From assembly GCA_013215715.1 (NCBI GenBank), contig JABSQT010000003.1, positions 1 to 64,000 on the forward strand: 64,000 nucleotides of DNA. The letters are read 5' to 3'. The notes under the pieces were generated by a model that was not told the DNA's origin, ran no database searches, and saw only the letters and a list, made by a program, of their open reading frames with translations. A program made the translations under genes and the position numbers. Origin of the DNA: Mycoplasmatales bacterium (GTDB taxonomy: Bacteria; Bacillota_I; Bacilli_A; Mycoplasmatales; Metamycoplasmataceae). Positions 10,244-21,467 of this stretch are shown piece after piece. Within the stretch, counting starts at the first letter, position 1. Each line of letters starts with the position of its first letter.

Positions 10244-11713
10244 ATGAAAACATTAAATTACACAAAAGAAATCACAATTAGTGATATTAATATCAACATT
10301 AATTACAATGAAAAACTTCCTAAGTTTGTTTTGGATGTACTTACTAAAGCATTTAACATGCAAATGGGTGTTTATGAATATTTAAAATATAAAGAAATGG
10401 ATTCAAATTCAGATATGCACAAACTTATAATGGCGTGTTTTAGAGGTTATGAGGAGTTAACTCGTAATTACTCTAAAATACATGAAACCTTAAGTGATGT
10501 TATTACAAATGGTTATATAGTTAGAACTCAAATTGTTGAAGGTGAAATCAAGTCTTATAATCCGGAATTTGACATAAGATTTGCAGAAATAAATTCTCAA
10601 TCATTTCAACTAAAAGATGAAGAAGAGATTTCAAATAAAGCTCTTGAAATAGTGAGCAGAATTTATCCACAAGCAATAAACTTAACAGTTGACAATATAA
10701 CTCAAACCAACACTAGAACTGAAGAAGAAATTATTGAACTAAACTTTAATAATGATTCCATTTCCGTAAAAGGAATTCCAGTTACACTTAACAACTTGGA
10801 ATTATCCAGATTAATAACAGAGAATAATTTAACATCAAAATTTTCTAAATATAAAAATAAGATTCCGACAGGAGAGTGAGAATTCCTCACAAAAACTTTA
10901 TTAGAAAGAATGACAGATTGACATAAAATTAAAAACAATAATGAAAAAGAAGTATATTATACAAAAATAAAAGAAGGAAGTTTTGAATGAACAACAATCA
11001 ACTCTTGAGAAAAGCTTCCATATTATAAAAATACAGTTTTTAGAGAAGGTTCTTTTAACCAAGATACAATTCAATATCAAGAGTTGTTAAGATTATTTAT
11101 TGAAGAAGATATTACATTGAATTCATTTATTTATAAAGCATTCTTTTCTAATGAATTTAACGTTAGAGAAAAGATAATAAGAGATCCAGCTATCCTTAAA
11201 AAGATAGTTCAAGATCGTATGCTATTAAGTAAAATATTGCTACATGATTCTAATTTCATACTTGACGGTGTTGACCTTCCGAAAGCACACCTTGTTAAGA
11301 TACTTACTGACGCTTCTAATGTTCAATTGCCAATTATGATGTCAAAGATACCTTTAGTTATAAAAGATAGTCTTAAAGACCCCAAATTATTGAAAAAGCT
11401 AAATAATGTGGATCCTACATTGTTATCTGAATCCCAATTGAAATTTATCAATGATGAGAAAGCTAAACAAGAAGCAATTAATGATGAATATAATTCAATT
11501 GTGGGTAAAATCACAACTTCGGGTATTAGGGAATTCATCAAAAAACTAACCAATGCTGAAAAGAGAAAATATCAATTAGGTAAACCTTTCACAAAATGGC
11601 TTAATACAGTCATAGGACATAACCAAGGTCAAACAAATATCACCGAAGCCCAACTGAAAAAAGCTAGAACTAATTTACAAAAAACTTTAAAAGTTTTAAA
11701 AGATAAAAAGTAA
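10244..11713 (+). CDS. Uncharacterised partner protein of the upstream SF1 helicase
   Basis: 489 residues, starting 1 base after the helicase stop. No motif I recognise: the first 210 residues look alpha/beta, residues about 210-290 are Trp/Tyr-rich (several TGA Trp), and the C-terminal 200 residues are helical and end in a Lys-rich tail. No signal peptide or membrane helix. The tight coupling argues for a two-protein complex, perhaps with this subunit as sensor or effector. A degraded hairpin follows at about 11719. Confidence 0.65.
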
Positions 11714-11718
11714 CCAAT

Positions 11719-11757
11719 ACAAAAACACCAACGCATTATTGTAGTATTAATTTTTTT
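11719..11757 (+). terminator. Degraded hairpin terminator
   Basis: AAAAACACCAA...TAGTATTAATTTTTTT resembles the dispersed AAAAACACC-type hairpins but several stem pairs are lost. Confidence 0.35.
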
Positions 11758-11856
11758 ATAGTTACCAGTTATAGATGATTTTAAAAAAATATCTTATGGG
11801 AGGATATTTTTTCTATATCATTATACTTATAACAATTTAAATAAAGGGAGATAAAA

Positions 11857-14800
11857 ATGAATAATATTTTAGTTACAAATTGCAAGGAAAGTGGTTCAGG
11901 TAAGAGTGTAAATTTTGAGTATAAAAATACATTGTATACTATACAATATATTACTCTATGAGATTATGGGATTTCTTCACCAAATGATCTAGAGGGTCAA
12001 TATATTATTTTGAATGAAAAAAGTGAATTAATACATGGAACCGGAAAATTCTCTAAATGAATTACATTAACAAAAAAGAATATCTTAACTATAACATCTA
12101 GTGATTATGAAGAAGAGTTTAAGGAGGAGTTTGTAAACTCTCCTGAATTATCAAAGGAAGACCCAAAAGAACAAACAAATTTTGATATACAAGAGGAAGT
12201 TAAACAAAATAATAATGAATTTCTGGAGAATTCAGTTGTAGAAAAGAATTTAATCTCCAAAATTGATTTTAATACCATTTATAAATCGTTAAATCAATAC
12301 ACTATAACTACAACAAACAACGAAATGAATGATATAGATAAATTGATTGAAAAATCTATTAAATTAACTAAAAATAAATATAATAACGGGACTAAGAGTA
12401 TCAATGATTATAATTTTGAAATGCTTTATGATTTAGCGGGACCTGAACTTGAAGAATTTATAAATAATGAAATAGACGTTTTAGTTATTAATGCGCCAAA
12501 GAAAATTGAAGTACCAAAGAATTTGATGAGTGATAAAGAAAGCGTCCTAGATTCATTGAAAGAAAGACACTTATTACACTATTCAACAAAAACCAATAGA
12601 GAAAAATACCTCTCAGATAAAATGGAATTGAATGATTTTTTAGAATTCATAAAAAACAAAAGGACAAAAAGTTATTTAAAACTTAAAGATATTCAAACAA
12701 GAGCTAATAAAATTAAATTTGAAACAGGAGTGAATCCTTTGGTTATTGCATGACCATACATTAAAGGAAAGACTAAAACAGGGACAGTCATTCATGCGCC
12801 TCTAGTTTATACAGATATTGAAATAGTTGAAAAAATGAATGCATTTGAAATTACAAAGAAATCAAATTTTAAAATAAATACTTATCCTATATTAAGAAAC
12901 TATGTAGATGTTGAAGGTAAGGTAAATGAATTAAAACAAATTTCTTTAACAATTGAAGATGTTTTAAAAGAATTCTTCAAACATGGAATTAAAATTAATA
13001 AACCGAAATCAGAAGAATTGTGTAATTTCGAAAAAATTAAAGATGAAGATAAAAAACTTAAAGATGTATTAGCAGGGACATTTGAATTAACCAATGAATT
13101 AATGATTAAAATAAAGGATCACGATGAATTTATTAACTATGATCTAAGAAAGATAAAAGAAGCTTACTCGAATTTCTCAATTCCAAATGAAACATTAACT
13201 ATGATTGAGGATGAAACAATAGAAAGAAAGAGACACCATGTATTGGATATTGATAATTCCAAAACAAAAGCAGTTAATGCCTCTTTAAAGGACTCCTCTG
13301 TAATTTTTGGTCCTCCAGGTACTGGTAAATCAGAAAGTATAACCGCAATTATTGGAGAAATTATAAAATCTTCAAAAAATTCTTTACTTATAACTGAAAA
13401 GTCAACAGCTATTGAAGTTGTTCAAAATAACTTAAATAAAATAGGATTAGGAGATTTTGCAATTAATTTAAATAATTGTTCTGTTGATGATTTTAAAAGA
13501 AAATTTAACAATCAACTTAAATTAATTTTTTCTTCAAATAGAACCTCTGCTAAAAGCGAAGATATTTCTTTTTCAAAAGAATGAGTTAAAGAAGAAGCTG
13601 AATATTATAGGTTGTATAAATCAATTCCATTAGGTGAAGAAGAAAAGTATTATAAATTTATTGATTTTATATTAACTTTTGGACAAGAAAACTCTTTCGA
13701 AAAAACTGTGCCAATGGTTGAAAGATTAGAAGAGCTTTATAATTCTGATGCAACACTTAAAAATGCACTAAAAATCCAAGAAGATATTTCATCAGAGGAA
13801 TTTTCTAAGGAAGAACTAACCTCCACTATTGAAAATGATTCAGAACAAAGGAAATCAATTATTACAGAAATTGAAACTGTTTTAGATGATTACGAAGTGA
13901 TTAATCAAATTTTCTTTGATATGGAAACATTTATAAAGAGAATAAATAAAGTTAATAGTATGGATAGTTTAGTAATTTTGATTAGAAGAAAAAAACCTTT
14001 ATTCATTAATCGTTTTATCAAAAAGAACTCCAAAGATTTAAAGCAAATATTTGCGAAATTAAAACCCTTAAGAAAACAATACAAACAATGTGTTTCATCA
14101 ATTGAAACAAATAAGCAAAAACTCAAGGAAACAAAAGAAAGATTAGAAATTTTAGAATCTAATTTCAAGCAATTTGATATGTCTAAAATATATAATGATG
14201 TTAGTTGGAAAAAAGAAAATTCTTTACAACCATTGGACTTAATTTTCAATAAAGAATTTATAGATATTTTAGAATATATTTATGCTCACCCCACTTTGAT
14301 TAATGAACCTAAAAAAATGAAGTGAGAGAAACATAAAAAATTTAAAGAATTAAAAATAAATAATAATATTCAAATAGCTAAAGAACTTTTTGCGAAATCC
14401 ATAAAAGAAAAAACAGAAGATGATTATACATTTAATCAAAATTTATGAAAAATACGAAAACATGTAAATGGAAAACTTTCAAGAAGAAGTGGATCAATTC
14501 ATTCACTTTTCAAAAATTCAATTAATATTATGAAATTTATTTTTCCATGTATTATGATGAATCCAGAATTAGCATCTCAAATATTGCCAATAGATGAAGA
14601 CCAATTTGATTATGCAATCTTTGATGAAGCTTCGCAAATTAGACTGCATAAAGCATTACCAACAATTCATAGATCAAACAAAGTTATTGTAGCTGGAGAT
14701 AACAAGCAATTAGGCCCAACTGATTTATTTGCTGCTATCGACTCCAAAGATGAAGATAAAGATGAATTAGATTTAACAAAGGATGATTCATTAACACACG

Positions 14801-15798
14801 ATACACTTCTAAACTTTGCACAATCAAAATATGCCAACTTCCACCTAAGAACTCACTATAGATCAAAAGCAAAAGAATTAATTAAATTCTCAAATGAAAC
14901 TTTCTATGATAATGAAATTGAAGTAGCTGATACCCCTCTTGCTAAATATGATGGGAAAGATCCAATTATAGTAGAAGAAATCAATGGACTTTGAACAAAA
15001 GAGAGAAATAATATGGAAGAAGCAATAAGAACAATTGAATTAATTAAACATTATTTAATTAATCAAGAAAAAACATTGGGAGTAATAACCTTCAATGATA
15101 ATCAAGCTGCACTTATATCTAAGTTAATACAAGAAGATGAACAACTCTCTTTATTTCAAAATCAATTTGATAAATTATTTGTAAAACCAATCAAAAATGT
15201 TCAAGGAGATGAAAGGGATGTTATTATATTTTCTCTTGCTTATGGACGTAATATTGATGGTAAATATGTTACCAATTTTGGGCAATTCTCAAAAGAAAAA
15301 ATTAATGTTGCAATTACACGTTCAAAATTAAGGATGCATATATTAAAATCTTTCCCTGCGGCAATTGTAGGAAGAAGTGGAAGTGAAAATTATAGAATAT
15401 TTGGGAATTGATTAACTTTCATTGAAGATCAGGAACAAAATGAAACGTTCAAAGTTCATAAAAATGTTTTCGTTACAGAATTCCAAAAGGAATATTACAC
15501 CAAACTCATTAATAAATTGCCTAGCAACATACAAGTTTGAACAAACTATAATGTAGGTCCCAAAAAGATTGATATTGTTCTTTTTGATAAATTGAAAAAT
15601 AAATTTGTGGGAGCCATTGAACTAGATGGTGTTAATAAGTTTGAAGACATAGAAGATCAAGAGAAAAGATATGATAATCAAATGTATTTAGAATCTTTAG
15701 GATGAGACTTTGTACAAGTTACACCTATTGATTTCTATAATAATAAAGATTACTGTATTCAACAAAATATTGAAAAATTAAAATTGAACAAAAATTAA
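11857..15798 (+). CDS. DUF4011-like SF1 helicase fused to a C-terminal PD-(D/E)XK (Vsr/MTES_1575-like) nuclease
   Basis: 1313 residues preceded by AAAGGGAG. Residues about 150-350 resemble DUF4011 (Leu-Val-Ile-Ala-Trp, then APLVY and an ITKKSNFKINTYP stretch). Helicase motifs follow: GPPGTGKS (485-492), IFDEASQI (D923-E924), GDNKQLGP, RTHYRS, NVQGDERDVIIF and NVAITRSK (about 1150). A coiled-coil insert lies at about 570-810. The last 90 residues have Ile-Asp-Ile-Val, ELDG and YLESLGWDFVQVTP, the layout of the small nuclease domains that end DUF4011 helicases. This recalls the single-gene Hhe-type defence protein (HEPN-like, helicase, Vsr). It stands alone with its own ribosome binding site. 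Confidence 0.8.
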
Positions 15799-15951
15799 AT
15801 ACATGAAAATACATAAGACATATATTAAAAATACTCTGTACATGGGGCGTTTTTTTAAAATGTATTACACAAAATCAATTTATCTTTAAACCTATAATAT
15901 ATACATAATTCGATAATACTTAAGAAGAAGTTTTTCATTAGAAAGGATACT

Positions 15952-16674
15952 GTGATAATAAAAATTCAAAAATATTTTAAAGATAGACATTTTTTGTTGA
16001 AAACCAATTTCACTTTATTTATTACATATCTTTTAGTGAATGTTGTTGCTATTAATGCATTTGTTTTTAGGGGTGTGATTATCAATTTCGAAAGATCACA
16101 CCATTTAGCCTGAATATTATTAATGGTTTTACCTTTATTAATTTCCACAATTATTGCCGCTGTATTTTGTTGAAATAAAAGAATAAAATGGGATAAATCT
16201 TCATTTTTAAAATGAAGTCTAATTACAATGAATTTTATAAGTTTGTCATTAGTTATTCAAATGGCTTTACCAATTGTCTTCATTGGTTTGAATTGATGAT
16301 GAATACTTTTACTACCCATATCCACAACTTTATTAAAACTAATTATTTATTTACTAATTAATAAATACAAAACTATTTTAATAACTCATATTTTATTAAT
16401 AGTTCTTTTAGGTATTGTACCTTTAATATTTGGAATTGTTTTTAAAAATAATATTTTAATAACTGGGGCAACATGAGTTATTGCTTGAGAGTTAATTTGC
16501 GTTGTTTGAGATGCTTTCTTGGTCAAGAAATTATCTCAAAAGAAAAGTATCACTCTTTATCCTTTCGCTCTTCTTGGTATACCATTATGATTATTTGTGG
16601 CGATTATGACATCTTCAGGTATATTTTTCACCGATCGGTGACTTGGAAATCCTTTTAATGATGATAATGATTAA
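15952..16674 (+). CDS. Multi-span membrane protein, paralogue of the gene at 63335
   Basis: 240 residues from GTG, chosen for the GAAAGGA five bases upstream. Six hydrophobic helices, many Trp from TGA, and no catalytic motif. The C-terminal third (GIVPLIFG..FKNN.LITGATWVIAWE, about residues 150-185) matches the product of the partial gene at 63335-64000, so the window holds two members of a membrane-protein family. Function unknown. Confidence 0.7.
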
Positions 16675-16692
16675 GAAAAATATTCAAAAAAT

Positions 16693-16718
16693 AAATACCC
16701 ATGTATTTGGGTATTTTT
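16693..16718. terminator. Bidirectional terminator between convergent genes
   Basis: AAATACCC pairs with GGGTATTT, with a T run on the plus side and A-rich sequence on the other, between the stops at 16674 and 16731. Confidence 0.7.
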
Positions 16719-16730
16719 AATTCTAAAATT

Positions 16731-16862
16731 TTATTTGTTACAACATTTGCAATCGCATGTATTGTTACTTCTTCCATCTCCAGAAGGGTTTCCAGTAGTT
16801 GATGGTTTATTTTCAGGATAACAATTTTTAGCTTTGCAATTTTCACATACTTTTTGAGACAT
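16731..16862 (-). CDS. Cysteine-rich 43-residue protein (metallothionein-like composition)
   Basis: A perfect AGGAGGTG sits before the ATG and a TATAAT box at 16882-16887, so it is very likely expressed. The protein has seven Cys in two clusters, C6-x2-C9-x4-C14 and C36-x-C38-x-C40-C41, joined by a Pro/Gly/Ser/Asn linker. It lacks a signal peptide and is otherwise polar. Such spacing suggests metal binding (metallothionein or zinc-knuckle style); a disulphide or modified peptide is less likely since no leader or modification enzyme is nearby. Convergent with the membrane gene at 15952, divergent from the one at 16948. Function unknown. Confidence 0.7.
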   Translation of the reverse strand: MSQKVCENCKAKNCYPENKPSTTGNPSGDGRSNNTCDCKCCNK

Positions 16863-16947
16863 ATTAACACCTCCTAAATAAATTATAACTCTAATTACAC
16901 ATTTATTTTTTAGACTTATATCTTTTAAAAAGACTTATAATTTATAT

Positions 16948-17277
16948 ATGAGTGAACAAATAAAAAAATTTAGAAATCTAACAAAAATCTTTCTTGGGGT
17001 TGAAATATTTTTATTAATTCTTTTCCAAGTAATGATGATTGTTTTTATAGCAAGAGTTTTTCCAGGGGTTAAAGTATGAATCGGTATTGCCATTGGGGCT
17101 GTAGGTGTATATGTATTTGGTTGAGGAATATTTACTTGCACTATGTTGTTAAGAAAGGTTAAAGATGAAAACTTTGATCGTAAGATAATCAAACATGTCA
17201 ATATTATTGTTTGAATATCACTAAATAGATCTATGTGATATTTAGCACTTAAACTGAAGAAAATAAAACAAGGTTAG
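16948..17277 (+). CDS. Two-helix small membrane protein
   Basis: 109 residues. Two hydrophobic helices (about 13-34 and 43-64) are followed by a basic cytoplasmic tail. A TATAAT box at 16935-16940 is only about 7 bases before the ATG, so the mRNA is probably leaderless. Its last 40 codons recur as an imperfect copy at 18294-18415 on the far side of the lipoprotein gene. A hairpin overlaps the stop codon. Function unknown. Confidence 0.65.
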
Positions 17278-17289
17278 AACCTTGTTTTT
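17267..17289 (+). terminator. Terminator overlapping the stop codon
   Basis: AACAAGGTT - AG - AACCTTGTT followed by TTT; the stem includes the last codons of the membrane-protein gene. It may also serve the convergent lipoprotein gene. Confidence 0.75.
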
Positions 17290-17311
17290 CTGTTATTCTG
17301 AATTGTTATCT

Positions 17312-18160
17312 TTATCATTTTATTTTATTATCAACAAGTAATACACGTGTGAAACTTTTGATTTCAGTAAAGTTAATAAAAGTTAAGAGTTCAATTTCAG
17401 ACATTTCTTTATTTGGAAATACTTTAGGGAAGCTAATTGAGTGCTTTGTTTTCTCAGAATCTGTCATATTAGGTTTTATTACAACATCAGATATATTTAC
17501 TGGTCTATATCCATACATTAAACTTTTTTTATCTTTAACAATAGTAATACCATGATTAAAATCTTTCAAGTTCTTTAAATATTCTTTGTCATATGTTGTG
17601 TAGTTATTGTTATTCAAATTAATATACACTCCTTGTTGCGTACATCCAATTTCTTTTAAGGGAACCTTACCAGAGAATTTGTTATAACTAAGATCTAGTT
17701 TTTCAACATTTTTAGGTAGATTTGCAAAATCAAATGAAGTTAATTCATTATTGTTTAATTTTAATTCTATGTGGAATTTAAATATACCCTTATCTTGCTT
17801 AAATAACTTGAATATCTTTTGCGGAAAAGAAGTTAATTTACTTTTAGAAAAATCATAAATTATTGGTTGTATTACTTCGCCTTCGGTTTTGTCTTTAAAC
17901 TCTTTAAGAAGATCTTTTTCAATTTCTTCGTGGAATTTGGTAATTTTATCTAAAAAACTTTTTGATAGTTCTTTCGTTTGAGAGTCTATTAAATCTCCTT
18001 TAGAAAAAGCAAATGATTTTTCATCCATTCATTTTTGAATTGCAGGATCTTCCTTTTCTTTTATAACTATTGTGCGTCCGCATGATGCAGCAATAGCTAT
18101 TGGTAAGGTTGCAGGTATAATTGTCAATGTTTTTAATGCGTTTTTAATTGATTTTTTCAT
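17312..18160 (-). CDS. Leucine-rich-repeat lipoprotein
   Basis: 282 residues. The N-terminus is a lipoprotein signal: Lys/Asn start, hydrophobic core, then Ile-Ala-Ala-Ser-Cys with the lipobox Cys at residue 27. Residues about 105-200 carry LRR-like spacing (LKLNNNELTSF, LPKNVEKLDLSYN, VYINLNNNN), as in bacterial surface LRR proteins. It should be anchored outside and bind a ligand or host surface. The stop is TAA at 17312-17314; the TGA just before is Trp. It sits alone between two copies of the neighbour's 3' end, as if inserted. No clear ribosome binding site. Confidence 0.8.
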
Positions 18161-18293
18161 AATAAGCAAATTATATTACTTCATTATTTTAAGAATTGTA
18201 TTTGATAATAAATAACAAAGAATAAATTACATAATATGTTGTATTAAGTTCATTACTTGAATAGCATTAATAAATCTATGTGAAATATAAAAA

Positions 18294-18415
18294 GTTAAAG
18301 ATGAAAACTTTGATCGTAAGATAATTAAACATGTCAATAATATTGTTTGAATATCACCAAATAGATCTATACGATATTGAACTTTTAAACTCAAGAGAAT
18401 TAAACAAGGTTAGGG
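18294..18415 (+). repeat. Decayed second copy of the 3' end of the gene at 16948
   Basis: From GTTAAAGATGAAAACTTTG to ACAAGGTTAG this matches 17158-17277 codon for codon with scattered substitutions and the same stop codon, but without a start or upstream gene. Together the copies bracket the LRR lipoprotein gene as direct repeats. Confidence 0.8.
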
Positions 18416-18488
18416 CCCTGCTTTATTTTTTGTATTATTTTTAATAATTATCTTTTTGAAAACTTATTTAAAGATTTGATTAAAGATG

Positions 18489-18520
18489 AAAAAACACCAC
18501 ATATTATTGTAGGGTGTTTT
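18489..18520. terminator. Bidirectional hairpin terminator
   Basis: AAAAAACACC pairs with GGGTGTTTT; it lies 10 bases after the stop of the minus-strand helicase gene. Member of the dispersed AACACC-type hairpin family. Confidence 0.7.
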
Positions 18521-18529
18521 GAATTAACT

Positions 18530-20731
18530 TTATGAAGACGAATTACTTTTAAAAAAATCAAATAACCTTGGAAATTCCTCCCGTTTTTTTCTTCATCTAC
18601 TTATTGTTTTTATTGTAGTCTCTAAATCTTTATATTTTGGATCTCATCTACGTGTATTAAGATCAATTAATTCTTTTCATTCTTCTTCTAATTCATTATT
18701 TTGAATAACCGCAATTAATTCCTCATCTTTTGTTTGATAAGCTTTAAATTTATGTAATTTACCATGTGTAAAATGAATTTCAAGATAATGACATACAAAC
18801 ATATTGAAATAGTGTTTACCATATGTTTTTACTCTTTCTAATCTAGATTCAAATGAATGTGTCCATTCATATTCGTCAGATTTATTCTTAAGGGCTGGAC
18901 CGCCTATGTAATTGTTCATAGACTTTTCAACTGTGCCATTTACCAAAAAAGAAAGTGTTGCATTTAAAATCATCTTTTGATAAACTTTCGGTTCTTTTGC
19001 TTCTTCCTCGTTTATCTCTTTTTTCCTATATCTTGAATCATATTCATCAAGTTTATATAATTCAAATAACTCCGATATCATATCTTCAAGTAATGCTTTT
19101 GATTTTTTATTAGTAGGGTTATAAAATAAATCTTCTCACAATGTTTTATGGTTCTTTAATTTTTTAATCATTACTTTTTCCGTTGTAATAGGATTAATCC
19201 TTACATCAATCTTATAATCTGAATTAAACGTTTCTTCAAAGCGCTTCAGTGATTCATTTGTAAAATATATATCATAATTATGAGCATCAAAAATATATTC
19301 TTTTTGTTCCTTAATCTGTGATTTATGTTTTTCTAACCAAGCCATATTATCAACCGTTTTGTTTAAAATAGAAATACCAAAATTAGTACTTCTTTTTGCA
19401 GTTGTTCATCTACCTACTCTTCCTATCAAATTATTAAAATCATTAATTTTCATATTTTTTCTATGAATTTTTGTTTTTTCAATTATTAAATTATCAATAG
19501 GCAGGTCAATTCCATTTAATATTGAATGCGTAGCAAACACACAATCTACAAATCCATGTTGTATTGCTCACAAAATATCAACCTTAATATTATTTGGCAT
19601 TGAGCCGTGGAAATAAGCCACTCCTCTTTGCACAATAGAGATACCAAGATATTTTTCCATCTTTTTTCTTTCTGGATTATTAAATTTTTGATTATATTTT
19701 TCAATATATTTATTATCGATATTTATTATAAGTTTTTTAATATATTCAATGTCTCTTGAATCTCTTTTTTTAGCAGCCATTTCTTTTACTTTATTTGAAG
19801 ATGGATGATAAATTAATGTAATACCTTGCATTTCTTTGTTAGTTTTTTTTGTTAATTTATTTTCATCAATATCGGATACGATGTTATCACCTATTAATAG
19901 TAAATGTTTGTTTTGATGATCTTGCTTATTTATTCTTATTACAGCATTAAATTTGTATTCAAATTTTTCAATTTCTTTTTTTGATAAAAAAGGTGATGTT
20001 ATATGTACTTTTGGACAAATTTCTTTAACTTCATCAAAAATATATTTTGCATATACCGATCTATGATCGTCTTGAGTTAATAGAGTGTGAGCTTCATCAA
20101 ATAATATTTCGTTAATTTCATTTGGTTTATATTTTAATAAAAGTCCCAACTTTTCTGGTGTACATATTAAAAATTGATCGAAATAAATATTATTACCTAT
20201 TGTTATATCACTATTTTTTAAAGATAATTTTTGGATAATTTGAGTTTCTAATAGCTCAGTTGGCACACAAATTACATATTTCTTTTTTGACTTAGGATTT
20301 TTCTTGATTTTCTCTTTAAAATAATTATAAAAAATAGTTGTCTTACCGAAACCTGTCCCTGCAATTAATGCAATATTTTTACCACTAATTAATGATTGCA
20401 CCACTGAAATTTGCTTGAATGTTGGCTTAAATTCCCCGATATTTTTAACTTCAATTCCTTTAAAAGCATTCGCAAAACTTATATTACTATCATCAACACC
20501 TTCTATATCTAGATTTATTATAGATATTGTATTCTTTATTTTTTCCTGTATGTATTTTGGGAGATTGTTTTTGGTGTTGATAATTAAATACGCTAATTTT
20601 TTTTCACAATTATCACTATTGCTACCTATTGTTCATTTGTTGTGTATATAGTCTAATTCTTCATTAGTAAACTTACACACTAAATTATTAATTTTGCACT
20701 TTATTAATTTATCAATCATTTTATTTAGCAT
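18530..20731 (-). CDS. hamB: HamB-like superfamily 2 DEAH helicase (Hachiman system)
   Basis: 733 residues with GGAGAG upstream. Motifs: AGTGFGKTT (Walker A, about 122-130), DEAH (about 209-212), a LNGIDLP segment and LIGRVGR (motif VI, about 435-441). The C-terminal 280 residues are mostly helical with no known motif. It starts 12 bases after the stop of a HamA-like nuclease gene. Hachiman is a two-gene phage-defence system in which the HamB helicase holds HamA on DNA and releases its nuclease activity on sensing damage or phage. The assignment rests on gene order and motifs, not on a search. Confidence 0.75.
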
Positions 20732-20743
20732 AACTCTCCATTT

Positions 20744-21358
20744 CTATATAACAAATTGTATCTTATGCAATCAAGTAACTTGACTTGGTTTAATCTCTTT
20801 TTCAGTAATGACTACAGCTGTAGGAATCATAAAATCATGCGCTCTATGATTAATATCATTTTTAGCTTTGAAATATTCATCTACCTTAACATAAAAATTT
20901 GAATTAATATATTTAGGAAAAGAACGCTTTATATTTCTTATAGCTGTATTCAATTGTTGTCTATTCTGATATTCAAATCTTTCTTTAAGTTGATCTTTAA
21001 CCTTTGTAAAATTACCCGATGTATTAGTCTTTGTAAATTTGATTTCAATTATATAGAAATTTTTATCATCATCAACATGTATAACATCAATACCTTTAGC
21101 TTCTCCCTTTGTCGGACTAAATGCAACATTTGAATAGACTAATTCAGTGTTATAAAGTTTACTAATTTCATGTGAAGCGAACGCCTCAGAAAAATCTCTC
21201 CCTAATTTTAAAGAGATTTCATGAGCTTTTTCTTGATCTTCTTGAGTAGCTATTTCTGGCATTCCAGCAGTAATCCAATGCAAAATAATAAACTCAATAT
21301 GTTCTTCGTGACCATAATTGTTAATTTTCTTTGTGATAACAGTATTTTTTATAGACAT
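20744..21358 (-). CDS. hamA: HamA-like (DUF1837) nuclease of a Hachiman system
   Basis: 204 residues. Residues about 85-112 hold a Lys-Gly-Ile-Asp-Val-Ile-His stretch followed by YIIEIKFTKT, i.e. the Gly-x-Asp...Glu-x-Lys pattern of the DUF1837/PD-(D/E)XK nuclease of HamA. It lies directly before a HamB-like SF2 helicase in the same operon, the standard Hachiman order, though the protein is shorter than many HamA. The last residues include a TGA Trp and the stop is TAG. It is divergent from the UvrD-like ATPase gene at 21468. Confidence 0.7.
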
Positions 21359-21467
21359 ACTAAAATTATAATCTATATATTAAAAATGAAGGGGTGAGTT
21401 TTTTAATTAATAGAATCTTGTTTTAATTATCAAGAAATTAATCAGTCATCATATGTATAATTTCCAT

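Noticed and set aside
16655-16870. 71-residue minus-strand ORF
   Set aside because: It overlaps the cysteine-rich gene in another frame and has no ribosome binding site; the 43-residue frame has a perfect one.
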